64,000 nucleotides of DNA from Cardiocondyla obscurior (GCF_019399895.1 NC_091877.1:2418001-2482000), one strand, 5' to 3'; numbered from the stretch's first letter, positions 35,131 to 50,156 are shown. Notes: generated from the sequence alone by a model not told the origin. Numbers and translations are program-made.

Positions 35131-37839
35131 TCTGTGCGCTCGTACCGAACCGAAACTCGTTCATTCCACATTTGACGTCGGAACTTTGAAGGCCGCTCTC
35201 TCGTATCGGCAAATCGTATTTTATCAAAAATTGTTTCCCCATTCAGTTTCGTCATGAACGTTTGCAGGATTTTTTTTTTTTTTTTCTTCTTTTTTTTTTC
35301 AAAACTCGTTTTTAGTAGAATTAAACTGTTTTATTTTAGTTTCTCACAAAGCAGTAAAAGTTGCATAAACGAGTTTTAATTTTATATTCTACATTTGTCA
35401 TTTTTGTTTTGCTTGGCTCTCTTTGTGGACGTCGTTTAAGGTAATCGGATCATTTTGATTTCACATACTCGCACACGTGCTCATGCAATATCGATTAAAA
35501 ATTAAGCTGACGGGTTTCTTTTTATTTGAGCAATTGATAAAATACAAAACTGCGCTAACAAAGCTTTTCCATGCAAATAAAACTCGATAAGTTACTTAAA
35601 AATGATGTAACTAACAAGCTTGATAAGATAACTGGTGCTCTTTGACCCTTTAGGTGAAATTAAATAGTAAATACGAATTTCAATCGATTCCACCTTTTCA
35701 TGAAATTTAAGAAATTGTAATGCGTTAATTTCCGTTTCGAGAACAATCAAAGTACTAGATTGCTACGGCTTTTTACGCCGAGATGCAATCTATGATTTGC
35801 ACATCCTTATCGCGCGATCTATTTTTCTAGAGATCAAACACTTGCCGCTATGCAGTGTTCTAATAGCTGCGAGGAATGTCTAACGGGATCGCTTTGTTTC
35901 ATTCAAATGCGTAAAGAATAGAATTGTCTCAAAACAACATTTATTTTGTTATATAATAATATATAGGTACATATAACAAACGTGCAAATTAAAAGTAATA
36001 ATAATTATGATATAAAACAAGAAAAAACAACTATATATTTTTATAATTTATTATAATCTGCACACGCTCGCGTTAAACATTAATTTAATTTTTTTTTAAA
36101 TCCCCGTACTCAATTTCAATTTTTCTTGCTTCCAAGCGCATTCTTCAAGCGTCGAGTGTACGTAACGCGTCCCGCGCTCGAGGCGATCGTCTCTCCGAGA
36201 TGTCCAATAAATAGCGATTCATTAAGAGCTTCTAATCTCATAAATGCCTGATGAAGCTTGAAAATGATTTCTGGCCTTCTAGTCGTTAATGCACGGGGCC
36301 TCCGATCGAAGTAGACCATCGTTAAAAGCCTGTTTATTATTCGTCCACCTAGATTACGTATCGATTCAGATTGCTATCTCAGCGCCTCGCGATGGCTCAG
36401 ATATTCCGCGTCCATGGCGCGTGTCCGCTAATCCGTAGGAAGGATGCATCGGGAGGCCGGCGGGCCCCACATGACCACTCGCCGGGCGAATTACGTACGA
36501 GACCGTATGCATGTATGTATGTATAACGACTTATCTACGTAACCTACTCCACTTGCACTACAACCGTCCCTCCGTTCGTCCGCTCGCGGGAATGCGCTTC
36601 CTCGTTACACACAAACGCACCCACACGTCGTCCTATCGATCGCTTACGTTACCTGGATACGGGGATTGCCTTTATCACTTCCTTTCGGTTTCGCCTTTCG
36701 TTGCCTGTAAACCGTTGGCGGAAGATAACGCCCTCGCCATTTATCAGCGATTCCCTCTCGCGCGTGTCACATCGCCGCACGAGAGCGAGCATATTCCGCG
36801 CCGAGGGGATATTCGTAAACTGTTCGATCTGAAATCCTTGTATCGTACATGTATATATATATATCTTTATCTCCCGGAGATACCCGCGAATGTATTCTTG
36901 CTTGAACATTAACCAAGTTACTCGAATTTAATTTAAGTAAGTTAGATCGCTTTACATATCGCAATTGCTTACCGAGCCGTTGACTGCGCGGAATACGCTC
37001 GCAAATTATCGCCCAGTCCAACCGCGGTAGAGAGGCGCGCGGGATATTTCGCAGAAATTAATACGTTGGTTTTAATAAGTTCACCGTCTGACGCAGTATA
37101 AATTACCTCGAGGAATGTTCCCTCGCAAACGGATTATGACATACATCGCAGAAAACGCGCGTGTATCGCGTACACGTGCCGCGATGGCAATCCTTCCTTA
37201 AACGAGGCGCGATTGTAGGCAACGTGATCTCCTTGCGCGCGGACGTACGCGGCTGTTCCGCGTGGAAATCACGTCACCCGGAAATAACCCGTTCGCTCCA
37301 CGTCGGAATTAGTTTCCTGTAAATTCTCCACCGGAATCGCCCGCCCGTCCTCGGATGGACCGTTGCCTGTATAAACAGCAGCGCGCGAACACGTGCTACG
37401 CGCGGAGGAAGGTCTCGCGCGCACACGCGGCTGGCACCGGCCTGATCGTTTCGATCGATCCGCCGCCACCGTCCCTGACCTAAGCCACGCGCCTTTTATT
37501 CCTCCAGTCCAGGAATTCCAGCTCGCGATACCGAGATGTCAATCTCACGCGCCCCGGGAGGAAAATCCGCCCCCGCCTATCGTGGGCGCCCCGGCCGCGA
37601 ACGCGAGGAACGTCTTTGCTAACTCCGCGCCGATTTGAATAATGTGACACTTCGCATTCAAGTCCGTCCGCTTCCGACTCCGCTCGTCCATCAGCCGCCA
37701 TAAATCTTTCGAGCGCCGCCGATGCTATTCATCTTGATTTATAAAAGCAACAGATTTATTGGGAAATAATTCGTAGGAACACGCGCTCTTACGCCCTCGG
37801 CGAATTTTCGTTTAAAATATCCAAGGTCGGGAGAGGCGG

Positions 37840-38000
37840 CCATTACGATCTTGTGTCATCTTACGTCAATTATTCTTTTTGTCACGCTCCGCGATTTTTT
37901 TTATCATCGCCAATAACGTAATTATTTATGCATGCATATCAGCAAACATATTCGCATAACGGGAACAAGGTTCGTTGTACAATAAATCCGGCATTTAGGT
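37840..38000. promoter_or_regulatory. Candidate cis-regulatory patch
   Basis: Contains GTAATTATTTATGCATGCATATCAG, with homeodomain, POU-like and palindromic TGCATGCA words close together. Inference from motif density only. Confidence 0.2.
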
Positions 38001-39153
38001 TAGTGCAAATTACAGATTTTTTTTTCTTTTCTTTTTTTTTTTCCTTTTTTCCTCTTTTTTTTTCGGAGAATAATGCTCAGGAATTTAAGTAGACCGAGGT
38101 TTACATTTCAACTTCGCCGGAAGTTCAACTCGCAAATCACTCGTGTCGCTTTATCGCGAGGCGGGATCCGTCCGAGGTGCGAATTAATCGGCGTATTTTC
38201 GCGCCGGGGTTTCGCGGAGAATGAGATGAATACCGTTTTCGAAGAACGGTTCTTATCGTAGGCGCGTTGGGAAACACGCGGCCAATTTTTCGGCCGCGAG
38301 TACGACACGGCGCGTCAGATCGACGCTCCGCTGGCCTGGTTCCGTTGTTAAACTGCCCTCGAGATATAGAAACTGTTAATCTGTTAACCTACCTGCCTAT
38401 AATAACACGCCCGCGATCTCCATAGTGTGAGTGGTATCGAGCGACCTAGACGTCCGCCCTGCATGACGATCCTGACGACCCGAACAGTCGCACCGGCCAA
38501 CGAGGTTTCGCTCGTGCCGGCGGAACATTCGCGCGTCTCTAATACGCGCGTGCGTGCGGTTTTACGCCGATTTTATGACGCCCGCGAATGTAAAACGCAT
38601 CGCGCGTCCCCGGCAGTAGCGAGATAAAATGCTTTTATCGCCGTGGCAGAAGCCGGCTAGAAGAACCGCTGGTTCACGATCTATCTAGGAAACTCTAATC
38701 TATTTTATGTCTTCTGTAAAATTGCGACACGACCTTTTATGAACAACCTTTTACGAACGACGTAACCGCGCTTAATTACATCCTGTCCTTGACCAACTGC
38801 CGATCCTCCCTCCGCTTATCGTAAACATATACACGTAACGAATGTGTGTTTTTTTTTTTCTTTAATGGGAGGGGAAGAAAAAAAAAGTGTGCGTGTAAAG
38901 AGAACTTTATAAAGTGGAAGAGCCATCGATGTGTAATCTTGGGAGTTCAATACATGTTCTCGCCCCCGAGAGAATGAATTTTTCCGTGTTAATAAAATTT
39001 AACCGTCGGGACGAGAGTGGTCGGCCGTTGATTACGTATAATACCCCGGTGAAATACACGACCGCGTTACACTTCTGAGTCACGACGGCCGGCCGTATCG
39101 GCTGGCCGAGCGAAATGTGCCAACTCGTCGCGAGAGAAGAACGACGACGGGGT

Positions 39154-39173
39154 CAATCTATGCGCATAGATTG
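39154..39173. repeat. Perfect 20-bp palindrome
   Basis: CAATCTATGC followed directly by its reverse complement, inside GC-rich sequence with no open gene. Confidence 0.8.
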
Positions 39174-39258
39174 TCGCGCGTCGGCGATTCCCTTCCTCGC
39201 TAGATGATCGCGGTGATAATAGACGACGAACGGCTACGATCGGGGATCTCGTTCCTGC

Positions 39259-39281
39259 CGGAACGGGAACGGGAACGGGAC
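39259..39281. repeat. (CGGGAA)n short tandem repeat
   Basis: About three and a half copies of the hexamer, preceded by an inverted GTTCC. Confidence 0.75.
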
Positions 39282-42200
39282 GACGGCGAGGGAACGTCCG
39301 TTCGTTCGTGGTGGGGCGCTATCTTCCGTCCGTTTTTCCTCCCACTAAAGTGAGACATTGCTCTCTATAGAACGAGAACGCAGGTGACGGGTCACCGGCA
39401 GGCTATTTACCTACTTTAACCCTGCCTACCTCGCGCCTACCTACTTCGTCTCCCTCCCTCCGGGCCCCCTCTTTTCTTTCTTTTTTTTTTTTTTTTCCCC
39501 AGATAATAAGCGCGCTAATCTTTCGTCGCGATTTTTGGAGGGCCGCTTGTCTCGCCTCGGTGTATACGTATCTAATACGCGGCACAGATTCCGCGTAACT
39601 GGGAGATCACACGAAGCGAGAACCCAGCTCGTCGCATACCGCCGCTCCGCTGTTCCGAGATTACGAAATCGCCCCGGATTTACGGTTAACGTTGTAATTA
39701 CGGCGTCGCTTTGTTGGCTGACATAATATATATTTCTTACTACATTTTTAATTAAACAAATAGTTGACGGTTAATGAAGTGAGAACGCGCGCGACGAACG
39801 GCGGGAATTAATTACGAGTGGCGCAGAAACGGTTATAGTTAATAATTTACGACGTCGTCCTATGCGTGCGTATTTAATGTATCTAATGTACTAAGTAATA
39901 CACACTTAAGCTAATAATGTATTTAAGTAACGTAAGCACTACTTTATGAAGCCGATAACGGTGACGACGTTTCCTTCCTCGCGACGGACTAGCACTTCCA
40001 TCGCATCGCCCCGTGATCCTTAACATAGTTGCATAAATCTCAACAGCGTGGAACGCGGGGTTCGCGTATACGGGGCATGTGCCCGCGCATTCGCTGACAT
40101 GAGTCGCGTCCCGAGTCGCGGAGAGTCCGTCGATTCTTCTCGTCAGATAAAGTCTCAATTTTTCTTTATTCAGGCCGCGAAAGCGGGTCACAGTTCTCGA
40201 ACGACAGCTTAGACAAAGCGGTCCTAAGTACTGCAACATTTAGCGTCTAACGGTATCGCCAAGGGTATCAGCTGAGAGCGTGGTAACTTTTTGTTTTTTT
40301 TTTTTTTCTTTTTTATTTCACCAAGGTGCCGAAACGTGATTTGCGTTATGCAGTGGATTCGTTACGACGGTCCGTGCAACCAAGTGTCAGCCAGATGGTT
40401 CGCTAAAGACTGATCGCGGCTGAAAATTTGGCAGGAACTTTTTACGAAAAAAATCAATTCCTCTTTCCGTTATCGGTCTGCTTCGTCCAGGCCGTCTGTT
40501 TGCGTCGCGTTTAAATCCTCTTTGGCGCCGAGAGAGCGTGGAAATTAATCGGCGATAGATCGAGGATTCCTCGCTCGCTAGGTGCCTCGAATTGGCGCAA
40601 TGATCAGCTTTGACCAGCTTCGGCGCGAAACGGATGAAATATCGACTAAATATAACCGTGGCCAGAAACCGGTGGAAAAGAGGGGCAGAGCACGCGGTGG
40701 GAGCCTCTGCTGTCCCGAATGTAGGACATCGCCGTCTCGTCTTCGAGAAGATACGCGAAGAGCTGTGAGGGAGGAGGGGGCGATTGCGATGCACAACCGA
40801 TTCCCCTTCGCGACCGAGCGTGGATCGAGACAAGGGTTGCTACATCGAGATTGAGTATCGATCTGTTTAGCGGCGTCGGTGTTGAAAGAAAATATTCTTC
40901 TCGTTACCGTTTTTTTTTTTTTCGAATTAATAAAACTTTCAAGGAGGGCTTCCAAGATTTTCACGCGAAATATCGACGAAAGAGAATTAATTAAAATAGA
41001 AACGAGATCGGAGTACAATACTAAACCAACAGATTAAGGAGTAAAATGCAGCTTTGGCTGAAAGCAATGTTCGATCGTAAATGTTTTCCGAGTGTCGATT
41101 ACGCGAACGTATCGAGCGTTAAGATCGTTGTTTCTGTATTCCTGGTTACGACACCGCGGATACGTCGAATCAATCGCGAGAAAGTAATTCCCGGCGTTAG
41201 AGACATTATGCGGACGCGTTACGTCGACGTGAGTCCACACGCTCGCGAGGAATCGCAATGTCTCTCTCCTCTATCGAGCTCTTGCCGATTCTCGTATACC
41301 GCCGTGGTCGCGCAGCGTTCCTGTTTCGCCGTATTCTACTTAGAGCCACGATGCTTTGGCCCCTGCTTTCACTTCGGCGAACACTTTCGCCACTTCGACG
41401 TCGCGTCGCGAAAAATTACGTCGCGCCGATTCGCAAGGACACACTCGACATTCGGATGAGAAACTGCCGGGGTCGAGACGACCCCGTGGGTGGAACGAGG
41501 GCAGGGCTCGGTAATTATTATTATTTTTTTTTTTTTTTTTTCCCCAGGACGAATAGTAAAATTACAAGTAAAGATATAGCAGGTACGACGAGCCAAGCTC
41601 GACGCTCGCATTGTGACACTTGCGGCGTGATCCGCTTCTTAAAAGATCGCTTTCGACGGTAATTAGAGAAAATAGCGTTGCCGGAGGGAGAGGGTCCGAT
41701 CGGTCGGGAGGTTATCGCGTCGTCGCGAATGTACGTCTCGAAAAGCCAGCCGTGAGTTCGAAAACTAGTTCAATTAGAGAAAACCGCGGAAAAGGAGATA
41801 TCTCTGGCGGCGCATCGAGGTATGAGGGTTTCGGGGGCAAGCCGCCGTCTCGCCGGCCCGTAAAACAGCGTAAAAGACCTTCTCCCGTTCGCCCGTGACT
41901 TCCACCGGCGGTGATAGGCACATCTCCCTTTTCGAACCGTCGATAAATGTATTTCCCCGAACTATTTAATATTCTGTGTCCCAACGCTTGAATTTTAACG
42001 TCCGTAATTTCTCACGCGGAACGATGATTAATTTCAAACGGTTGTCGTTGCTTTGTTATTTATAGTCAAAGAAATACACGGACGTGCCAGACGAAAGAGC
42101 CAGAAGACAGTAGCTTTGGAATTTCATAGCTTGAAAATATTACCTGAGGTAGCTCTATTCTTTCTCTTCAATATTTCTTTCTTCATAACTAACGGAGTCG

Positions 42201-42574
42201 TTTTCCAAGCTGGGAAGGCCGACTCCCATATATGTAGTTAACATTTCGCATCTCTGTGCTCGTATCTACGGTACTTCCTGCTGATTTCGTGCGACGCGAG
42301 AGTCATACATTTTTGCCCTACGGTAATATATTTGCCCCAGACTTCGTTAGACGTTCGTTCAAATCAGATCGCTCGTCCGGGAAAGAAACGCAGCTTCGCG
42401 CGTTCGGTTTGCCCGCGGGAAAAAAAAGGCGCTCTCGTGAGTGCCGAAAAAAGGTCTTCGATGCGCGACGGACTGCGGTTTTGGTAGAAGCCGAGTACAA
42501 ACCGCCGAGTCGGACGTGCCGAGGCTGTGACCGCGTTTCACGTTGAGCTAAGTGGCACGCGCCTGCCTGCCCGC

Positions 42575-42640
42575 TTGCTACTTGCTCGCTCGCTCGCTCG
42601 CTGCTCGCTCGCTTCCCTCTCGCTCTCTTCCTCCACACCT
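42575..42640. repeat. (GCTC)n and CT-rich tract
   Basis: GCTCGCTCGCTC units with interruptions, grading into a CT-rich stretch to about 42850. Several overlapping frames read as Ser/Leu/Arg-rich and are repeat shadows. Confidence 0.75.
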
Positions 42641-45600
42641 TCTCCAGACGGCTGTTCATCCACACGTCATACACGCGTCTCGCGTTCTCCACCCTGCCCG
42701 GTATCACGCGCCACCACCATCAAACCGAATCGACCTCCGCGTCTCCCGTTCCGTCTTTCTTTGTTCCGTCGTCCTTCCCTTCTTCTCACCTCGTCTCGTC
42801 CAGCGCACCGGTATAATCTTCTTCGTCACTTTCTCCCTTCACATAAGTCCCGGAAATTCTAACCCGTAACCCTCGCCTACCGCAATTGCTAAATCTGAGT
42901 CGCTTAATGCGCGACAGGCGCGAAATTTTTATTTGTAGTTAATGATAATGTTTTTTTTAACTTTTATTTTTATTTTTTTTTTTTAATTAATCGGTATCTC
43001 TAAAATTTTGAATTAAACTTAGGTATACATATAAATAGTTGACGATTGTGTCACTTTTGTCACAAACGTATTGATGCAATGATTCTAACGATATTCAAAC
43101 AATTGTATTTATTCTTAAAAGTATTTTTTTTTTTTTCTTTTCTTTAAGTGAAGGTTTGACAATTTTCTCGAGATATTTTTCAATTCATTTTCATAAGAAG
43201 TGCAAATGCAGTGAAGAAATAAGGCGCGGGAAGAGTCACTTCTGCCTCGACGAGCGCGGAGAGATTGGCTGTTTGAGGCAGAGCTTCCCGATATTCGAGG
43301 AGGCGTGCATTCTGATACGGGTTCCTACTTCGATATGTCAAGGACTGACGATTAACGTCGGCGTCGTCGGTAACTGTCTCTTTAGAAACCCGCTGTGTGT
43401 GAACAAACGCCGATACGATATCTCATTTCTAGCGAGAGGTGCTCAACGGTGAGCTTTTCGATGGCGGTTACTTCCAGCACGTCGTATCGAGAGCGTCCGT
43501 TTTTTTGTCGGTTCCCCCTGCCTAAAGATAAGCGACTTCCTGTCCTGTAACCTCGTTACATCATTACGCCGCGCGAAACATCGTTTCGTTAAAGAAAAGC
43601 GGTCACAGCTCCGTGATTTTTCAAATACTTTTGCAAAACGGGGTTCGCAAGTTAGATTGATTTGAATTTTCGAGATGCCCCATTGTTCGTTCACATTACA
43701 ACTCTGAATACGACCTCGATAATTCTGCTTAGCTAACAATAAAATTTTGAGATCGGTCGGAGGTGGTCTCTCGAGATATCGCTTGGCGATATCGCTACAT
43801 CGTATATTATATATTTGCACCTACGGCCAGCCTCCTCCGATCTGCATATCAGCGTTTTCGAGGCTGCGACGCGACCTATTGGCACAATCTATCTCCTCCG
43901 CGATGTGAAACGGCGTTAGATCGGATTCGGACGAGCGCGCTTAGAAAGTCAATGTGCCAACGGGTGTAATCCTATATCGCCGACATGGTTTGGGTTAATC
44001 GCCATTGCCGTTTCAGCGCAAGTAGGCGACCGTAACTAACCAGCCGAGCGAGCGAACTAGGCGAAATTAGAATGTTTGCTCGATTCAACGTCGGCTTCCA
44101 ATATACGTATACGAGTGCGCGAAACACGATCGCCGCCACAATTCCGAGATGCGGGAAATCCGGGGGAGGTCGTGAGAGCCACAGGAAGGTGAACCTTCGC
44201 TGATTTATTCGCGTTTCAAGTTCTCGACACCAAGTTTGAATTAGCGGATTCATCCGCGAGTGATAACGATTATTGATATGGAAAGAGGTCAATTTTATCT
44301 AACAATAAAACAGATTGAACCGCGGATAATTAGTCGCTATTAATCGAGCCTTTAACGTGTGGAAATACGCTTCGTTTCTTTTTTTTTTTTTTCTCTTTTC
44401 TTTTCTTTTCTTTTTTTTTTCTTACCTCGCGATGGACAAGACTTACAAACGGTTTCACTTTTGGGTCACCTTCGCGTAAGTACACTCGGATTTCACCACT
44501 TCGTCCGACAGCTTTGGGTCCTTTCGCTCTTTCGAAACTTTTGATATTTCTCGGTCGCCATGTGTGTTACACGTCGCGAAGGATTAGCCGTCGTTGTCGT
44601 CACCGTCGTCTTTTGGCATGGTGCTGATCTTAGGTGATTTATTTGAGTTTAAATAACACGTAGAGGTCACATCCGTTCTTTGTGTGAAGAGCGATAATTC
44701 GGGAGGGAGAGGAAAGGGCCGAGACCGATGGCGAAACGAATTCATTCAAACGATATGCCTGCCTCGGCCGACGAGCGTGGAGACGTGAATTTATTTTTCA
44801 GCCTGGCCCTGGAGCGTACATTTACAAATATACAGCCGAAAGTTCTATACGCCAGCCGCTTTCCCAGAGATATCTCGCTTAACCTCGGTGCTTCATTACG
44901 AAACTAGTTGTTAACGTAATAGTAACCGAGCATCGCCGGCTGAAGTCGAAGTTGAAGTCGAGGGGCCATTAATAAGCGTTACAACAACTATAATCTTCTG
45001 GTAGAGGACCGTGATAACTTCGTTTTAAACACTTACATCTCATTTACATAACGTACAAATACTCGACGGAAATATTAGGAAAACTCTCTGTCTCGTTTGG
45101 CCGTGCTATTAATAGCCTCGGGTTCTAACCTTGTCGTGAAATAATCAATCGTCAGATATATTTTTGCGAGACCTGAAAACGCTCGGGAATAATCGTCGTT
45201 GCCCTTTACGTTCCTGGGAAGCCGTAGATCCCCTGCGCCCGCGCGAGCGATTAACCGCGAGATGGTGGCCGACGCGCGTGTGCAACACAAAAGGCTCGTT
45301 GTGACGAGACGGGACTTGGTCTCGGTCCACTTATCGCGGCTCCAAGTCGCAAGTACGTTCTACTTGCAATTCGGAGCGCGCGTAAAAGTACCTGCCACCC
45401 TACGCGAACGAAAACCGGTACTTTCAATCTGCAATTATCATCGCGAGTAATTCGCGATAAATTGTCCGCCCGGCGAGAAACCGGGCGCCCGACGGATTCT
45501 CCCCGCGAGCGCGCGGAATGACGTCGCGATCTGAAATTAAACGTAATCCATCTTGGATAATTCAACGTAAGATTACGGTTCGAGAGACGGATATTAATGG

Positions 45601-47589
45601 GGACATTTATTGAATATAATCAATCTTAGGCAGAGTCGCGCGACAAAAGACGAGGGCCTTCTTTCGCTGCGAGGAAGATTTTCGCTTCTAATAATTTTCT
45701 CACACGGGAATAATTACGCACGTGCACGAGTGGCCTATTTAATTCAATGAAGCGAGCCATTGACGGACCTATTCAACCACGCGACAACGGCGAGGTCACG
45801 TCAACACAACAGAGACCGTGGCCGCACACAAACGCATGACCGAGGAGCAAAGTGTCCTCCCACGCGAGGTGGACATATTGGAAACCGCAAGCTGGAGTCA
45901 GCAGCGACTGATGTCTGGCCGACTTCTATGTTAAATCGACCGAGTGTCCGCCGCAGTCATAAATCCTAGTAATAGGAGTTCCCGAGTCGACGTGACTTTG
46001 CCTTTCCTGCATAAAAAATTGGTTGGCTGTTAATTATTGCCGCTTTTTCGCGACGTTGATTGGTTTTCTCGCTTAGCTCGCTTCGTGCTAGGCGAGAGTA
46101 AAGCTATCAATGTTCCTGCGTGCGATTTTTTAAGAAATATCGCTAAGTCTAATTAATTGCATAATTAATTCCGCTTCTTACGTCGCACGCGCGTTTGGCT
46201 TATTCTAATAATGTTATAATTTTCCGGCGGGAGAGACAAGGCGTATGTTTTCGATCTAGGCTAACCGCGCCGGTTATGTCATAAGTGGGAACGTAACCTC
46301 GTCGGTTGTCCCCGTGAAGCGCCCTGGTACCATCATCGTCATCTCGGGTGTCATATCGCGCGGGCACGCGAACTCGCGCGCCCAAGTGTTGACGCGCGTG
46401 CGTGCACCAACATCAACGTCGAGGCACAGAATCCGCTAAACCGATTCACGAAACACGCCCATCGCTCGTCTGCGTAGGCATACAGGATAGCACACGGGAA
46501 AAAGACGCTCGAACGACGGTTTTTGCTCGGGTGGAACTTCGTACGGCGAACATCTTTATCGAGGTTGATAAAAATACCTTTAAAAAGTCAATTTCACGTT
46601 ATCTCAAAATAAACGCCGCGCGAAGGGACAAAGCGAAACTTAACATTTTTAACCGAACAAAAAAAAAAAATTAATTAATTCGAAGTGTCGGGGAAACTTT
46701 TGATTCAATAGCGAATTCTCGCGCTTTTTATCGAGCGCTCTGTATATATCATCGAGGCGAGTTCGCGAGATCTCTTCAAGACCTCGTCGTGCAACCTACC
46801 TACCTACATAAACACGATGCTCCGCTTTGCTTTCCGTTCTCCTTACGATCACCGTATCGCACCTTCACGAAGAGGATGTGGTGGAAGAGAAAGAGGAAGA
46901 GACTCGTAAAAAAAAAAAAAAAATACTTTATAACGCAACACAATTTCACTACAATGCGCTACCGTATTCTAGGCCTAGCAACGTGGTCGTAGGTCAAGGT
47001 TGACATATCGAATCGCTCAAACTCTCATTTATTTAACGGTGCTATCGCGGTCGGATCTTTTTTCCGAAGCAGAGCGCGAAATGGAATGAAAGCCACGAGC
47101 AAGAAATAAGTATAAATTTCTTTCACTTTAATTCTTCAAGATATTTTATATGAACAAGTAGATATTTAAAATTGTGACATAGTATATTTAACAACCAAAG
47201 AAATATTAATATTAATATTTAATTAATTAAACTCGCCGTTAAATAGTCGAGTTTTTGGTACGTAAAATTTATTTATTATTTCTTTCTCGTCGAGTCACTC
47301 GAGTCTTTTCTCGGAGCATAAATATTTCCCACAAAAAGAGGTACATATGGTCCAGATTTTTTTACATTTGGTACGGAAGATTTTACGGAGGCCACGTATA
47401 CTCGCGCACCGAGAATCCAACGGCCACGATCGTACCGCTCGCGAGAGAAACGGTACGCTCCAGAAGATCTCGCGTTACTTTCGCGTGTTTATGCAGGTCT
47501 CGAGTGGATGCTTTTAAGAGCGAAGCCTAAGTATCCGCGAAGCGAACGTGTCAACCGTATGCGGTGCGCGTCATAAACAAATTATCCGC

Positions 47590-47780
47590 CTAGCGCTCAT
47601 CACCGCCGGGCGATCTCGTGATTTATGAATCAATATTTTACATTGATGCGGCAGGTATACCCTATGCGTGTCCAGTTAACGGCATAATGGAACGTCATCA
47701 TTAATCGCCGGCGACGACGACAATATTGACCCTGCTAGTCGCGCGCATAATCATAATTATTGTGATTAATGCGATTTTAC
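47590..47780. promoter_or_regulatory. Candidate cis-regulatory patch
   Basis: Carries TTTATGAATCAAT with a facing ATTGATG, CATCATTAATCG, and CATAATTATTGTGATTAATG. Dense homeodomain-type sites in otherwise GC-rich DNA. Inference from motif density only. Confidence 0.25.
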
Positions 47781-50156
47781 GTCCCATTCGCGCCTCCGGA
47801 TTTTCTCCCCACGATTAATGAACTGGCTCGACAGTCTATTTCTTTCTCTCCTACCGCCCACGTCTTCCTTCTTCCTTCCCCCCTCGTCGGCGTTTCCTCG
47901 TCCCTTCTCTTGCCGCTGCACCGCCCTTCTTACAGAGAGGAGAATGCAACCACGCGGAAACCACGCGCCTTTCGTTATGCGCGCGTTCGATCGGTCGGGG
48001 CCGTGCATGTGTGGGCGCAATTTCAATGCGCCCGTATATACCGCGCACACAATGCGCTCGTAACGAAGTCGTTGCGCCGCTCGTTATCTCCGAAACTTTT
48101 CTGCCGGCGCGAAAAAGAGCTTTAAAAACGTCCGCCGTTTACACGCCGTTGATCATACGCGGCTCTTAACTGTGCCGTGCTTATTGCTACACTTTGCTTT
48201 CGCGCGACGTATGTTTTTTGACTAAACGTAATTATGTAACGCACGAGTGATTTATCTAATGTGAGGTCTAATAATTTATTGAGAAAGAGAGAGAGAGAGA
48301 AAGAAAAAGAGAGAGTAAATATTTCCACAATTTTAATGCCATAAATAATTTTTTTATCTGACGGTTGAACTTTATTCACGCGCCAGTATATTTTTTTTAT
48401 GTCCGTTTATTTTTTATATCTGATGATTTCCTAACGGCAATCATTCTAGACATCTAAACGAGTGAAGAGGAAACAAAGGAAATTATCGAAAGAGCCTGAC
48501 AGTCAAAGTTCAGCCCTCGAACGCGCCGTCTCGCGTCGTGTCTCAACGCGTCGTTAATTATTATCTTTGATTTTTCCTATACGACAAAGGCTGCGAGCTT
48601 AAAATGTATTTTAATTTAGATTTATTAATCTTTTCTACAAACTCGTAAGCGATTTCGGTAAAACCAGGCAGGCATTTGCGCTTATCACTTTTTAATACCT
48701 CAGCCGTGTCACGCCCTTTCTTTAAAATGCTCGATTTTAATTTCACCCTTCTTCTTCCACCGCGTTATAAGTCGGCACTCACAATCAGTGCCCCGGCTTT
48801 ACCCAACGTTTTCCTAATCGTTCGCATAGCTGGATCGCCCCGTTTACGATCTACGGAGCCCGTCGATTGCGCACGCTGGGCGCGCTTGGTCCTCGAGCGG
48901 CGGATAATATTGCGGCATGGCACACGGGGAGTGAAAGCGACACGGTGAACCCGCTTACGAGGTTACCCATGTACTTTTACTCCGAACCGAGCCGTATTAC
49001 AGTGGCTACTTTACCCGGCAGTCCCTGGCATAGTTATCACCAGAAATATCGCGTTGGAAAGCCTGCGCGCGCAAAAGCGGCCTGCCCGCTCTGCGCGCTA
49101 CCCACTCGCTCACTCTCGAGAACTTCTCTCCTCCGTGAAACTTCTAAATCGCACGTTTTTCCCCCCTTTGCGCGTGAAATCGGACTCTTGAGAACAGTTC
49201 GACGTAGAAAACTCATTCCGGCGAACGGCTTTTCTGACCTTAATAAAAAAACATTTGGAAAGTACCTGATACCTAACTCCCTCGGGTCGTCTTTGCCGAC
49301 TAAGAGAAGAAAGGAAAAAAAAAAAAAAAAGTAAAGAAAAAAGATAAGAAAATGTTGGAGTTGTATTTTTCTTTGCTTGTAACGTTTATCGATCTAAACG
49401 TTCAAAGTCTACTCGTTTAAAATCTTACTTCTAGCATTTACGGTACGTCGATATATTACTCTTCCGTCGTTTGTAAATGTTTGTATTTTTTTTTATTTTT
49501 TTTTTATTCCCCGGCATTTTCTTTATAAATGTCTTCGATCGTTTTGAAGAACGTGGACGGATTAATTTTAACAATGGAAGAACCGCGGACGAGACTTCTC
49601 GACGAGGATTAATGTGAAACGCAACGCTAAATGGATTAGTACGAAAATTAGATTAAATTTTGAGGCTGAAGTTGTAGCGGGATTTAAATTTTTTAACTCG
49701 CGCTGTCCCTTCGCGCATGGGGTTCACATGGCTGGCTCCGAAATCGATTTTCATTATCGTTCCATCGACGCTTGGGAAGCGGAGGAGCTTTCTCTCTTGG
49801 ACAAAGCCGGACGCCATATGCCGCTCTGGACAATGAAACGAGTGGAAGTGAGAATCATCGAAGGGCGCACGTAGGGCTCTTCGGTTTCTCTGCCCCTCGG
49901 AGAAGCGTCGCGATTCTTTCGACTGTCCGGCGGTAGGAAAACCCTCTGGATTTTAGCCCTCGCTGTCGTTCCATCCCGCCGACATACGAGGGCGAATACG
50001 TCCCCGTCTTTCGTCTTTCCCCCCGTTGAGAATTTTTATATGCATCCCTTTGAACCGTCTGGTTTTAAGCGCGCGGTAAATAACCAAAGCTTTTTACTTC
50101 AATAACATGAAGAATGCCTTGTTCCAAAATCACAGAGTTATTTTCTCTCCTTTTCT

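Noticed and set aside
48867..49334. 155-codon plus-strand frame
   Set aside because: Ends in a poly-Lys run from a poly-A tract, no motif, no start context or splice support.
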